From: Darksidea phi
Lineage: Eukaryota; Ascomycota; Dothideomycetes; Pleosporales; Lentitheciaceae
Direction: 5' to 3'
Length of the DNA: 48,000 nt
Assembly: GCA_030770425.1 (NCBI GenBank)
Contig: JASJFT010000290.1
Location: 1 to 48,000, forward strand
Both the position numbers and the translations under genes were made by a program. The stretch's first letter is position 1, and every line of letters starts with the position of its first letter. Positions 11,239-24,177 of this stretch are shown in pieces. Under the pieces are notes generated by a model. The model was not told where the DNA came from, did not search any database, and was given only the letters and a program-made list of their open reading frames with translations.

Positions 11239-12586
11239 AGCAACCCCTCTTTCCTTTGTGTCTTCTGAGCGGCTTAGCATCGCCTCTCCCCACTCTCATG
11301 CATCAGCACGGCGTCGACGGAAATAAGCTCTGCATCTGATACCCGGCTTTTATTGGGTACCTAGGAGCGTGGTACATGTATTTTAGTAACATAGAAGCTT
11401 GTCATGTTAGAGACGACCACCAAAAAGATATGCGCGTCGAACTCAACCAGACCCTATAATGCGTATTCCAATTTGAAAGTTACAGCTTGTATCTAGAAGA
11501 GGAATAACACTGGAACAGCCTGAATGCGAAGGCAGACGCACCAACTCGCCCCGCATCGTTGCTACTTTGGATCAATGCTGCAGCTACGCCCCGCTTCCAA
11601 GCAAGCCCCGCTCCCCAACGCGCGTTGTCACGCACCAAGACAGACTCCCTCGCAACTACTGCACCCCACATACTAACTACAAGTGGTCTTCCTATGGCAG
11701 CTTACAATACTCACGAGAAGACCCTCAACATTATTGCCGCTAACCCCGCATTACGCTAAGAACCGGCTTCCCGCCGCATGCTGCAGCTCCAGGAGCTTCA
11801 TCCTAGCTATGAGCTCACCTCCACGGGGAAACATCACCAAGTGGTTGTCGCCTTCGTCGCGTCCGGTTCTCGAGTGTGTTCATTTTCTAGTTTCTCGTTC
11901 CCAGCTATGTCAATCCCCGTCCAATTCTTCCGCCGGGCAAGCCTACGAAAAGGTTATGCTTAGCTGGAGCTGACGGGTATACGTGCCGAACGATGGAGAA
12001 CTAGATGGACGGCTCCGCAGCGCTGACTGCAAATGAGGTGGAGAACCCAGCATCCAACTTGGTCCACGCGTGCTGCACGCTCAGAAGATAAGCGCTATCC
12101 CTACCACAGCTCCGGGTTGTACCCTGGTCAGGTCTGCTAGGCCAATAATGAGGAACGGGGGCGCTTGATGGCATGTAACTTTCACTGTGGATCCCGACCT
12201 CCCTGCGCTGCGGATCCGCAATCACGCAGTTATCTCCTGCAGACATGATTCCACAACTGCCACACGGGACTTGAGTGCTCAGGGTCCTACTGGCGCCCAG
12301 CTCCTCGAGTTGGAGCAAGATTGCATGGTACAGGCCTGTTGGGCAGACATCCCCCTCTTTGGACGCATGCACTGCCTGGGATCCGTCCGAACGTGGAGCG
12401 ATCGCTCAGTTTCAGGCCTCCTCTAATGGCAACACCTTAAGGCCGAGGGGCCTTTGAGTGTGCGGGGTCTGAGCGGTTTAAAGCAGCCGGGTACCGTCAG
12501 TCCATTGGGAGGTTCCACCCTGCCGTGCTAGCTTTCGAGCGAACGCAGACATCCACAACAGCCCATTTTCGCAGCCAAACATCAAA
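11239..12586. other. intergenic, no gene seen
   Basis: Terminator of the alternative oxidase and promoter of the alcohol oxidase. The longest open frame (12372-12001, minus) has no recognisable motif and no splice support. Confidence 0.5.
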
Positions 12587-15244
12587 ATGACGATTCCGGA
12601 CGAGGTGAGTGGCTAGTGTTGGTAACGTGGTACAAGGTGCTCAGGCTGAGCTCTTCTTTAGGTTGATATTATTGTGTGTGGTGGTGGGTCGTGTGGGTGT
12701 GTTGTGGCAGGGCGACTGGCGAATTTGGATCACAATCTCCAAGTCCTTCTCATTGAAGGAGGGGAGAATAATCTGAATAATCCATGGTACGCTTTCTGCT
12801 CTCTTTGATTGACCACAGTGATTGCAGAGGAGTCTTGGGCTTTCCAACACGGGCCATCCACAGTAGAACTCTAAAATTCCTCTGCAAGCGCCGTGGACGA
12901 AGCAGTCAAGGCTTACACATGGAAGGGTTTTCCGCCCGGGGATTTATCCTCGGAATATGAAACTGGACAGCAAAACCGCCTCGTTCTACTACTCACGACC
13001 TTCGGAGTGGCTTGACGGGCGACGAGCTGTAGTGCCATGTGCCCACATCTTGGGAGGTGGCTCCTCGATCAACTTTATGGTAGTCCCCCTTGTCCCGCCC
13101 GGAACTTGCATCCCTAATATTGATATAGATGTACACTCGGGCCTCCGCTTCGGACTACGACGACTTCCAAGCAAAGGGTTGGACCACCAAAGAATTGCTT
13201 CCACTGATGAAGAAGTACGTAGATCCTGTTTATACTAATAATTTTGAAGCATTCGCTGACCATACCTTCACCAGGCATGAAACATATCAGGTAGAGTCTC
13301 TTGATCGATTCTGCATCATCAAAACACTGACCCCACGCTAGCGCTCCTGCAACAATCGCGACATCCATGGGTTTGAGGGACCCATCAAAGTCTCATTCGG
13401 TAACTACACATACCCGATCAAGGAAGATTTCTTGCGAGCGAGCGAGTCTCAGGGCATTCCCACGACAGACGATCTTCAGGACCTAGTCACTGGCCACGGG
13501 GCTGAACACTGGCTCAAATGGATCAATCGCGACACTGGCCGTCGAAGCGATTCAGCCCATGGCTACATCCACAGCACCCGTGCGGTTCATCAGAACCTGC
13601 ACCTAGCTGTCAACACCAAGGTGGACAAGGTCATCATCGAGGGCGGCCGAGCAGTCGGAGTCAACACCGTTCCTACGAAGCCGCTCTCTCCTGGCCAGTT
13701 GACCAACCGGATCTTCAAAGCTAGGAAGCAGGTCATCGTCTCCGGAGGCACTCTGAGCTCGCCCCTCATTCTCCAGCGCTCTGGTATCGGCAACCCGGAG
13801 AAGCTCCGAAAGGCTGGCGTGAAGCCGATTGTGGATCTCCCTGGTGTCGGTCTGAACTTCCAGGACCACTATCTGGTAAGGTGTACTTCTCTGAGAATGG
13901 CAGCTGCTAATTCCACCTAGACCTTTTCAGTCTTCCGCGCCAAACCTCATGTTGAGAGCTTCGATGATTTCATTCGGGGTGACCCGAAGGTCCAGGAACA
14001 GGTCTTTAACCAATGGAACATCAACGGCACAGGTCCGCTGGCGACTAATGGCATCGAAGCTGGTGTCAAGGTCAGACCGACGGAGGACGAGTTGAAGATG
14101 ATGGATTCTTGGCCATGCCCAGAGTTCAGGTCGGGCTGGGACAGTTACTTCAAGAACAAGCCCGATAAACCTGTCATGCATTACTGTAAGTTTTTCGACG
14201 TTGGGCGCTGTAATAATAGGCTGACTTAGATTTAGCCGTCATTGCTGGCTGGTTTGGCGATCATGTGAGTGGAATCCCAGCTTTTTGGACGCTTTCAAAA
14301 CACTTTGCTAATAGTAGGTAGATGCTCATGCCTGCCGGAAAATTCTTCACCATGTTCCACTTCCTCGAGTATCCCTTCTCCCGTGGGTCAACTCACATCG
14401 TCTCACCGAACCCGTACGAAGCACCCGACTTTGATGCCGGTTTCATGAATGACAAGAGGGATATGGCTCCCATGGTTTGGGGTTACATCAAGTCCCGTGA
14501 GACTGCTCGACGAATGGACGCATACGCGGGCGAGGTCCAGGCGATGCACCCCTTCTACGCTTATGACAGCCCTGCGAGGGCCAACGACATGGACCTGGCT
14601 ACTACGAACGCCGTATGTGAAGCGAAAAACTGCCAATACCACTTAGACTGACACGAAGCAGTATGCCCTACCTGGAAACCTAAGCGCAGGTATACAGCAC
14701 GGATCCTGGAGCATGCCAGTCAAACCAGGCCGTGCCCCGGAACCGTCGTTCCTCAACTCGAATTCACAACATGTCATGGACGACCTCCAGTACTCCAACG
14801 ACGATATCAACCACATCATTGACTGGACCAAGCGTATGATAAACCTTCCACATCCGACACGCCGACTGTTAACGCTACACAGGCCACGTTGAGACCACCT
14901 GGCACTCTCTCGGAACGTGCTCAATGGCACCAAGGGAAGGAAACTCGATTGTCAAGCATGGCGTTCTCGATGAGCGTCTCAATGTGCATGGCGTTAAGGG
15001 TCTTAAGGTTGCCGACCTCAGTATCTGTCCTGTAAGTGATGCTCTCACCTCGCAAAGACTCCTGCTGACTGTGGTCTTACCTCAGGACAACGTTGGATGC
15101 AATACATATTCCACCGCGTTGTTGATCGGCGAGAAATGCGCCGTGTTGACCGCAGAGGATCTCGGTTACTCTGGGTCCGCACTCGACATGAAGGTGCCCA
15201 ACTACCATGCGCCGCGCGAGATCGCGGGCCTATCTAGATTGTAG
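12587..15244 (+). CDS. peroxisomal alcohol (methanol-type) oxidase, GMC family, 12 exons
   Basis: FAD-dependent oxidase of short-chain primary alcohols, giving aldehyde and H2O2. Exons: 12587-12604, 12662-12786, 12926-13079, 13129-13214, 13275-13290, 13342-13875, 13921-14185, 14236-14264, 14322-14612, 14662-14833, 14883-15031 and 15086-15244. They join in frame to 665 residues, the length of yeast methanol oxidases (about 663). Residues 9-22 carry the FAD dinucleotide motif (IIVCGGGSCGCVVAG). LGGGSSINFMMYTRAS is the GMC signature; the active-site His is H571 in TTWHSLGTCSM and the second residue N619 in DNVGCNTYS. The protein ends in SRL, a peroxisomal PTS1 signal. Exon 5 is only 16 nt, and the 139-nt third intron (12787-12925, in phase) is the least typical. 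Methylotrophic growth is not implied; plant-associated ascomycetes carry this gene and may use it on methanol from pectin. Confidence 0.94.
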
Positions 15245-15523
15245 GATGGATCAAGGTCGGATGAGGTGTGGTCTATGCTGGGTTAGACAATTGTTGCTTT
15301 AGTCATTCATTCCTTGCAATGATGATGGGTACAGGCGTTCAAGCTACAAACACCGGAACACACACACACAAGCCGCAAGATTGCTGATGTATATATTACA
15401 AAGAATGATGATTCCGATATAAAGCGCTCCGCGCCGCTTAGAGTACTGAGACTACCGCATTATGATTTACCTGTAACACTATGACGCCGTCCGGCGGTCT
15501 CTCTCCCGAAAAAGCTCGCCATA

Positions 15524-16263
15524 TCATATAGCACGAACCAAACAAATCGCATCCCCTTGCCTCCCGGGCTCACCACTCTCCCCGCCATCCAAAATATCAC
15601 CACACAAGCAAAACCCCAAACGCTCATAAAACCGCCTCGCCCCATCATTCGTCCTTACCATACCCAAATGTACACCACTCACCCCCAACGCCTTGATATG
15701 CTGAAAAAACGTACTCAACAGAGAAGGACCCCACCCCCGCCTCTGCCACTCAGGCAAAATATCCACATGAAAATGCGCCGGATACTGCAGCAACAAGGCC
15801 GGCTGTCCCTGCAACATAGAACACTCACCCCCATACACCGCCCGCCGGAACGCCCTGACATCCTCGCGCTCCATCAGCGCATCACCCGTCTGCACCTCCG
15901 GCCGTGGAACTAATTTCGGATCCAGAACAGGCGTGAACGTTTCTCTCCACCGCTGCGCAAACGCCGTCGTATCCGGTGTCCCGATGATGTAGCCTACCGC
16001 GCGTCCCGTGCCGTCGTCGAGCACGAAGCACGATGCGGGCGTTAGGCTGACGTAGGATTTGTACCAGAGGTACGAGCCTATGGTGCGGGCGGGCTCCCAG
16101 TTTACCGACGCATCGATGGTGCTGAAGAACTGTTTTTTGTTTTTGGGGTGAGGAGTGCGTGCGGATAAGGAGGGAGAGGGTGACGTACGACGTGGAGGCC
16201 GTTGGACCAGTCTGTGTTAGTGTTGAAGGGACGGATGAATGGCGTTGGTGTTGGCGTTGCCAT
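15524..16263 (-). CDS. GNAT-family N-acetyltransferase, 2 exons
   Basis: Acetyl-CoA-dependent acetyltransferase fold. Exons 16263-16189 and 16129-15524 with a 59-nt intron give 226 residues. The acetyl-CoA loop is QRRGWGPSLLSTF, preceded by the strand HFHVDILPEW and followed by VHLGMVRTNDGARRFYERLGF, the typical motif A/B arrangement. The N-terminal part (SYLWYKSYVSL, CFVLDDGTGRAVGYIIG) resembles fungal proteins related to the acetyltransferase-like domain of O-GlcNAcase. The substrate is unknown. It lies tail to tail with the alcohol oxidase, 279 bp apart. Confidence 0.88.
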
Positions 16264-17963
16264 GTTGGTGGTGGTACTCTTGTAGGGGATCAGATGGGAC
16301 CGGACAGGCGCAAGCTCCTGAGCTTCTCTCTCGATAGGAAGTTAGTTTGAGGAACTAGTCGGCTTTTTTTCCGGAGCACGTCGAGTAGCTATCGTCAGTC
16401 TGATGCTGGGAGGTTGGCGGGGAAAGTGGCGCTAGCCTGTTTAGGTAGGTATGGGTAATCCGTATTTAAGCGGGGCCTCGACTTGCGTTTAGCTGTGCTC
16501 AACTCCTCCTGAGGACGTTGGAGCTGCAAGGGCGTCGCTCAGCTGGACTTGGGTCCTGGGCGGGAGCGCATCTAAGCTTTGTTTATGCTACCGTGCATGC
16601 AAATCTTCTACTTCATGTATGCTGAACTACTAGGATAACGGAGCTGAAGAGCTGGAACAGGAAGTGAAGCGCGAGCGACGGGGTTGAGGAGCTAATGGAG
16701 CAGTTTACGAGGTCGGCCTCGATACTAATTACAATCGCTTAAGGCATTTCCACGGGGAGAAGGTTCTCAGCTGGCGGCAGGATGGAGAAGGGTATGATTT
16801 CTACAAGCTCTTCTTATCACACCTTTTTGATCTGGTACGGGGGATGTTAAAGACGCTCTTAGTTTTGATCAGGCCAGTGTCGTCGCAATTACTTCAAGGC
16901 GGTCCTGGAAGTAAGACAGCATAGATAATCCCCCACAATGTAGCGCTTCTGGACTAACGAATGCCACCCAGCTAACAGTAACCGGAAAATGTAATCCGTA
17001 TAGTAACAACAAAATAGTGTAGGAACGAATCAAACCGAGATTGAGCGCAAGCAGGGTGTTATAGTACGTACACACCAGCGACAAGAAGGTTTACAGGAGA
17101 TCATTTTCACATTGGATGTTTCGAAGAACCATCTACGGGATGTCTACGAAAAGTCATTAGGGTGGCTTTGATCATGCAATGTTGAAGACTGGACACTGTC
17201 ATATATAAACGCTGAATGATCCGTAGGGTCACTAACGACGGTGCCCTGATGGCTGGAGCACGACGACAGTAAACCTTCTTAAAATAATGCATGCGTATCA
17301 TCGTATGCTAGAAGGTAACCCGTTGTTGGACTCTCGGAAGACCAAAGTCTGCCTTGCTTCATCACAGGCCTTCGTATCGCGGGAACTACTACACTAAGAT
17401 TCCGCCATCAACTCAAGAAATTCTAAACCTATCCAGGCTACATAAAAATCTTTTCAACTCTTAAACACCAAACGCAAATGATCCTTAACTAGCTACATGC
17501 TTGGCTATTACAAAAGCTATACTAACGCTCAGCCCCCATTCCGCATCACTGCCTAATTAGCGCTTACATTTAGCGACCGGCAGGCTTTGCTGCGTACAGA
17601 ATAATTTCCTAAACTGGTTACTGCCATGGATGTCGCATTAGAGTTCCAATTTTGGCTACGTGCTTTGTGCTGTTTTCTTCCGTCGGCGTGTTCCTTCGTG
17701 CCGGTTGTGGAGCAACTTGGACGTTATGCGGCGTAACTTCATCTCGTTCTTACCCCGACTTGGGGTATGATGGCTTGTGCGGTCGTAAGGTGGGAGGTGT
17801 GCTGTACTCAGGGCCGGGTGGACTGTGAAATTGGATGGCAGAGGGTGGGTATGAAAAGATGGGATGGAACTTCACTTTGAGCTGTCATCACTACAGCTAC
17901 TCACTTCCAAGAAATAATTCCCAGAAACTTCACCTTTCCGTTGCTTAGCACTCCTACGACACC
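16264..17963. other. long intergenic region, no gene seen
   Basis: About 1.7 kb with only short open frames on both strands. It holds the acetyltransferase promoter on its left and the promoter of the glyoxalase-like gene on its right. No repeat or RNA gene was recognised. Confidence 0.5.
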
Positions 17964-18742
17964 ATGAAGCTTTCTCAGCTTTTCAGTCTGCTCCTCATCC
18001 CAGCCACCATGGCCTGCAACCACGAAAGCATAGCGCGGCAGGCCGAAGGCAACGAGCCCCTTCCCTTCAATTACATCCAAGGCAACGACCCACCGGCCGA
18101 CCCAGCGACCGCAAGCTACTTCATCAACCACATGGGCATGATGGCGTCGGATTTGAACCGCACGCGCGAATGGTACTCCACCGTCCTAGGCATGCGCCAC
18201 ATCTTCATTATGGAACTGTCTCCCGACTATGCCGTCATGTACATGGCGCATAGCCAGGGTGGCAGGAACGGTATCGGCTATCAAACCAGCGTCGAGATGG
18301 CAAGGGATAAGAACAACATGGCAGGGTTGATTGAGTTTCAGTGGTATAGCGTCAGTGTATTCCTCCTCTTGCCGCAGACTTGAGCTGACAACACATATAG
18401 GGCTCCAAAGACCGCAGCTACGAAGCCTTGGACCCAAGGAATACTTTATCGCATTTCGGGCTCATTGTCGACGACGTCGAAGCCACGCAAGCCCGATTTG
18501 ACTCCTTGGGCGTGCGCATCATCAAGCGCTACGACGAGCTAAATCTATCTGGTGATACGGAAGAGAGCCGTCTCTTGGGCGGTGGTTGGGGCTTTTCGAA
18601 TGTAGACACCCAGAAAGGCAAGGAAGATATCGAAAAGATGAAGCCAGCTCTTGAAATGACTGGTTTTAAGCAGTTTTTGGTGGTGGCGGATCCGGATGGG
18701 AATATGTTCGAGGTGCAGGCTCTGGTACCTACTTTGGTATGA
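17964..18742 (+). CDS. VOC/glyoxalase-like protein with likely signal peptide, 2 exons
   Basis: Exons 17964-18350 and 18401-18742 with a 50-nt intron give 242 residues. The start MKLSQLFSLLLIPATMA looks like a short signal peptide, so the product is probably secreted. Two VOC half-domains follow. The four positions used for metal in glyoxalase I are occupied: His in YFINHMGMM, Glu in LIEFQWYS, His in LSHFGLIVDD and Glu in GNMFEVQAL. The family includes lactoylglutathione lyases, dioxygenases and resistance proteins; a secreted glyoxalase would have little glutathione to work on, so another substrate is likely. The flanks give no pathway hint. Confidence 0.88.
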
Positions 18743-19571
18743 GAAGCTGGCGTGTACGTGTAAAGGAATTAAGAGCGGTGCATGAAGAGAGCTTGATACC
18801 GAACGATTGAGGTTCATTTTGCACAAACCTTGTTTGGGCCAAGTTGACAGCTTTGGCAGTCCTTGTACACTATGACATGAAATCTCGCATACTGAGTGAG
18901 CAAAGCAGAAGATCTCGCACGGCTTTTTTACCTTTCTCGGGTTTTCGAAAAACATTCAGCTGCGCGCTTATTTGCGCGGTAAGTGCGACTTGCATTTGGT
19001 GTTGATAGCACAGGGCGGGAAGAGAGCTTCATTCTGTGTTGCGTATGGCAACAGCTTTGAGACACTCGAGACAGCACTAGTCGCGATAGCTCTTGACCCA
19101 ACACTGAAGCTCTTTTGCAGGGTTTTCAAAATTACTAGCGTGCGGTTCTGTGTACGTTGTAGGTGGCGTAGTTTTGGTGCAGCTCACCCTACGGTCAACG
19201 GCGCGCGGGTTCCGCACTCGTCAGGTATTGTAGAACGAAGACATCTCCACTCATTGATGAAGCTAGACTATACTCGCCTTCGTCAACGAAACCTTTAAGC
19301 TGCGACGCAAAGTCTTGATCATCATGTGCTTGTTCCTTAGTACCCGCAAGTTTGGTGATGACGTTGCCGTCCGTATAACAGCTGTCGAGACGAGGAAGAG
19401 AAAATATGGATATAAACGTCAAGAGTTCCGCAGCATAGACAACACGGTATGCGCCTGGTAAAGGTGGATTCGCTCTTCATTCAGATATCGTGGGTAGTTA
19501 CTCGTTGTTCAACGCCAAAAAAATGCCAGCAGTCCCTTGACGCCAATTAATGCAAATCTACGCCATCTGTT
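18743..19571. other. intergenic, no supported gene
   Basis: Between two 3' ends. A minus-strand open stretch at 19422-19195 reads like coding sequence (acidic and Ser-rich) but lacks an ATG and homology I can recognise; it could be a gene relic. Confidence 0.4.
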
Positions 19572-20242
19572 TTATATAATTTCCAGGTCGAAATCGTCCA
19601 GCTTGTCACGATACTTCATGATGTTCTTCTTGATCTTCGACGAGTCGACCCACGTTACGAAGTCTTCCATGTTCCTGCGTGGATTAGCCCTTGTCTATAG
19701 ATTTAGCTCTGAATTCTTACCGCGTAACCAAATATGCTGGATCGGTAATCACGTCGGTTCCCACGCGTACATGGCCCTGCTCGATGAACTTGATAGCGGC
19801 CTGTATGTGATCCGCCATCTTTAATCTCGTCATTACCACGGGCAGCCTCCTCCGACAGAAGGCGCTGACTGTGACTTTATGCTCGACGTCCGAGAGTTTA
19901 CCGCGGCCTGGTAACAAAACGCTAGTCAGCGGAATCCGCCAACTGGACCCAGTCCTACGTACCTCCTCCACCAGTCCCGAGTATCCCCATATCGAACAGC
20001 TTAGACAGGAGAAGCTCTTCGTGTCGTCTCCGGAATTCATCGCTGGGTTCGAGTGCGGCCAGGCGATGTGCTAGTTGCCGCAATGAGCCGGCAAGACGGT
20101 TGTATTTCGCATAGTCGTCGCGTTTCTGGAGGCCGTAGCGGCGAATTATGGCGGCGTCGCGGTGGTCAGCGTCCGATTTGTACGTGTTGAAATCAACCTT
20201 TCGCAAAAGCCTCTGCTCATGATGCTTAAGCTTGCGGACCAT
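19572..20242 (-). CDS. IMP3: U3 snoRNP protein IMP3, 3 exons
   Basis: Small-subunit processome component that helps the U3 snoRNA pair with pre-rRNA in the nucleolus. Exons 20242-19963, 19907-19721 and 19674-19572 give 189 residues (yeast 183). The start [18 protein letters not shown] is the family signature. An S4 RNA-binding domain covers the C-terminal half ([40 protein letters not shown]) and the end is [15 protein letters not shown] plus a short tail. The introns are 55 and 46 nt. It shares a 210-bp head-to-head promoter with HIS7. Confidence 0.96.
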
Positions 20243-20452
20243 TTTCACAGTCGAGGGGTAGAGTGGTTGCGGAGGTGCAAATGTGAAATGCGAAATGTCG
20301 AATTGAGCTTCGAACTTTTTGAAGGCGCTATGCTGTCTTAGGCAAGCGCATATGCCCCTCCAGATGCCGATCGCGGGGGCCAGATAATTTCCAGCAGTGA
20401 CGCGCTCCGTCTACTTCTCCAAATTCTTTAACCTCTTCGGCTACACACGAGA

Positions 20453-22222
20453 ATGCCTACGGTCCACCTCCTCGACTATGTCGCCGGCAATGTGCGCTCG
20501 CTCGTCAATGCCATCGAGGCAGTTGGCTACACCGTCGCCTGGGTCAAGTCGCCCGCCGACGTGCCCTCCGCCGAGGTACGAGCTCCACTGCGCTGTCGTG
20601 CATGCCATTGACGTGCACTGATAGCTTCGCCCTTAGAAACTCATCATCCCCGGCGTAGGCCACTTCGGACACTGCCTAAGTCAGCTCGACACTGCCGGCT
20701 ATATCGAACCCATCCGCGAACACATCAAGGCGGGGAAGCCATTTATGGGAATATGCGTTGGGCTGCAGGCACTATTTGAGGGCTCGGAAGAAGACCCAGA
20801 CGTCAAAGGGCTGGGTCTGATTCCATCACGGTTGCGGAAATTCGAGGACAAGGACAAGAGCGTGCCGCACATTGGATGGAACAGCGCAAACACGTCGCAG
20901 ACCGGCCAAGTCACGGATGAATCGCTATACGGACTGCGTCCGAGCTCGAAATACTACTACGTTCACTCTTATGCCGCGCCGTATACAGAGGGGGTGTTGG
21001 AAAAAGCCGGCTGGGCAGTTGCGACTGCAAGATACGGGGATGAAGAGTTTGTGGGAGCAGTGGCGAGAGACAACGTTTTTGCGACGCAGTTCCATCCCGA
21101 GAAGAGCGGCGCAGCTGGACTACGCGTGATAAAAGCTTTCCTCGACGGAAAGAAGTCACAGAGGCTGCGCGAAAGACCACCAGCTGAGGCGACAAAGGAA
21201 GGCCTGACACGACGGGTCATCGCATGTCTCGACGTCCGGACAAACGATCAAGGGGATCTCGTCGTGACAAAAGGTGACCAATACGACGTGCGGGAGAAGG
21301 ATGGTGTGAGCAGCGGCGGCGCAGTTCGCAACCTGGGGAAGCCCGTCGACATGGCGAAGAAGTACTACGAACAAGGCGCAGACGAAGTTACGTTCCTGAA
21401 CATAACCTCTTTTCGCAACTGCCCGGTCGCCGATACGCCCATGCTCGAAATTCTACGACGGACAAGCGAAACTGTGTTTGTACCCTTGACAATAGGTGGA
21501 GGCATAAGAGATACGGTGGACACAGATGGCACAAAAATATCAGCTTCGGAGATTGCTACCATGTATTTCAAGTCCGGCGCCGACAAAGTGAGCATTGGGT
21601 CGGACGCCGTAACTGCTGCAGAGGAGTACTACGCTCGAGGCAAGAAGTTGGAAGGTAAAACGGCCATAGAGACAATATCTGCAGCGTATGGAAACCAAGC
21701 GGTCGTCGTCAGCGTCGACCCGCGGCGAATATACGTTTCGTCGCCAGACGCCACGTCACACCATACGATCAAGACGAAGACGCTAGGGCCGAATGGCGAA
21801 GAGTACTGCTGGTATCAGTGCACCATCAAAGGCGGACGTGAGGGACGAGACTTCGACGTGCGGCAACTTGTTACTGCAGTCGAAGCAATGGGTGCGGGGG
21901 AGATCTTACTCAATTGCATAGACAAAGACGGAACGAATAGCGGATTTGATCTAGAGCTCATCAACGACGTAAAGGCAGCGATCAAGATTCCGGTTATTGC
22001 GAGTAGCGGGGCAGGTCATCCGGGGCACTTTGTAGAGGTGTTCGCGAAGACGAGAACCGACGCGGCGCTGGGGGCAGGCATGGTATGTCATCCGCTGCGC
22101 ATTGTCCGGGACGTCACTAACATTTGTCGCAGTTCCATAGGGGGGAGTACACTGTCAAGCAAGTCAAGGAGCATCTGCAAGAGAAGGGCCAGCTGGTGCG
22201 GCAATTCGAAGATGCCATATAA
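20453..22222 (+). CDS. HIS7: imidazole glycerol phosphate synthase HisHF (HIS7), 3 exons
   Basis: Bifunctional histidine-biosynthesis enzyme: an N-terminal class I glutaminase feeds NH3 to a C-terminal (beta/alpha)8 cyclase, producing IGP and the purine intermediate AICAR. Exons 20453-20575, 20637-22082 and 22133-22222 give 552 residues, the same length as yeast His7. The glutaminase nucleophile is C81 in FMGICVGLQ; its His/Glu pair lies in TQFHPEKSG. Cyclase motifs include [30 protein letters not shown] and [12 protein letters not shown]. The last exon encodes the usual [15 protein letters not shown] end. No general-control TGACTC element was seen in the short shared promoter. Confidence 0.97.
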
Positions 22223-22357
22223 GCCTGGGAAAATTAGTCCACAGGAAATAAACTTGGCAATCATAAACCCCAGATTTTGATGTCCTCCCAACACCCAAAT
22301 GCTTCCCAAATGCCTCCAACGCCGTGCAATGCTTTTTAACCATCCCTCTAGTGTCAC

Positions 22358-24177
<1,820 letters not shown>

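Noticed and set aside
12827..12925. Use of the nearer acceptor (GATTGCAG, about 12820-12827) in alcohol oxidase intron 2
   Set aside because: The following sequence does not match the family and soon meets a stop; the acceptor at 12925 restores WVFRPGIYPRN.
15360..15371. Short (CA)n run
   Set aside because: Too short to be reported as a microsatellite locus.
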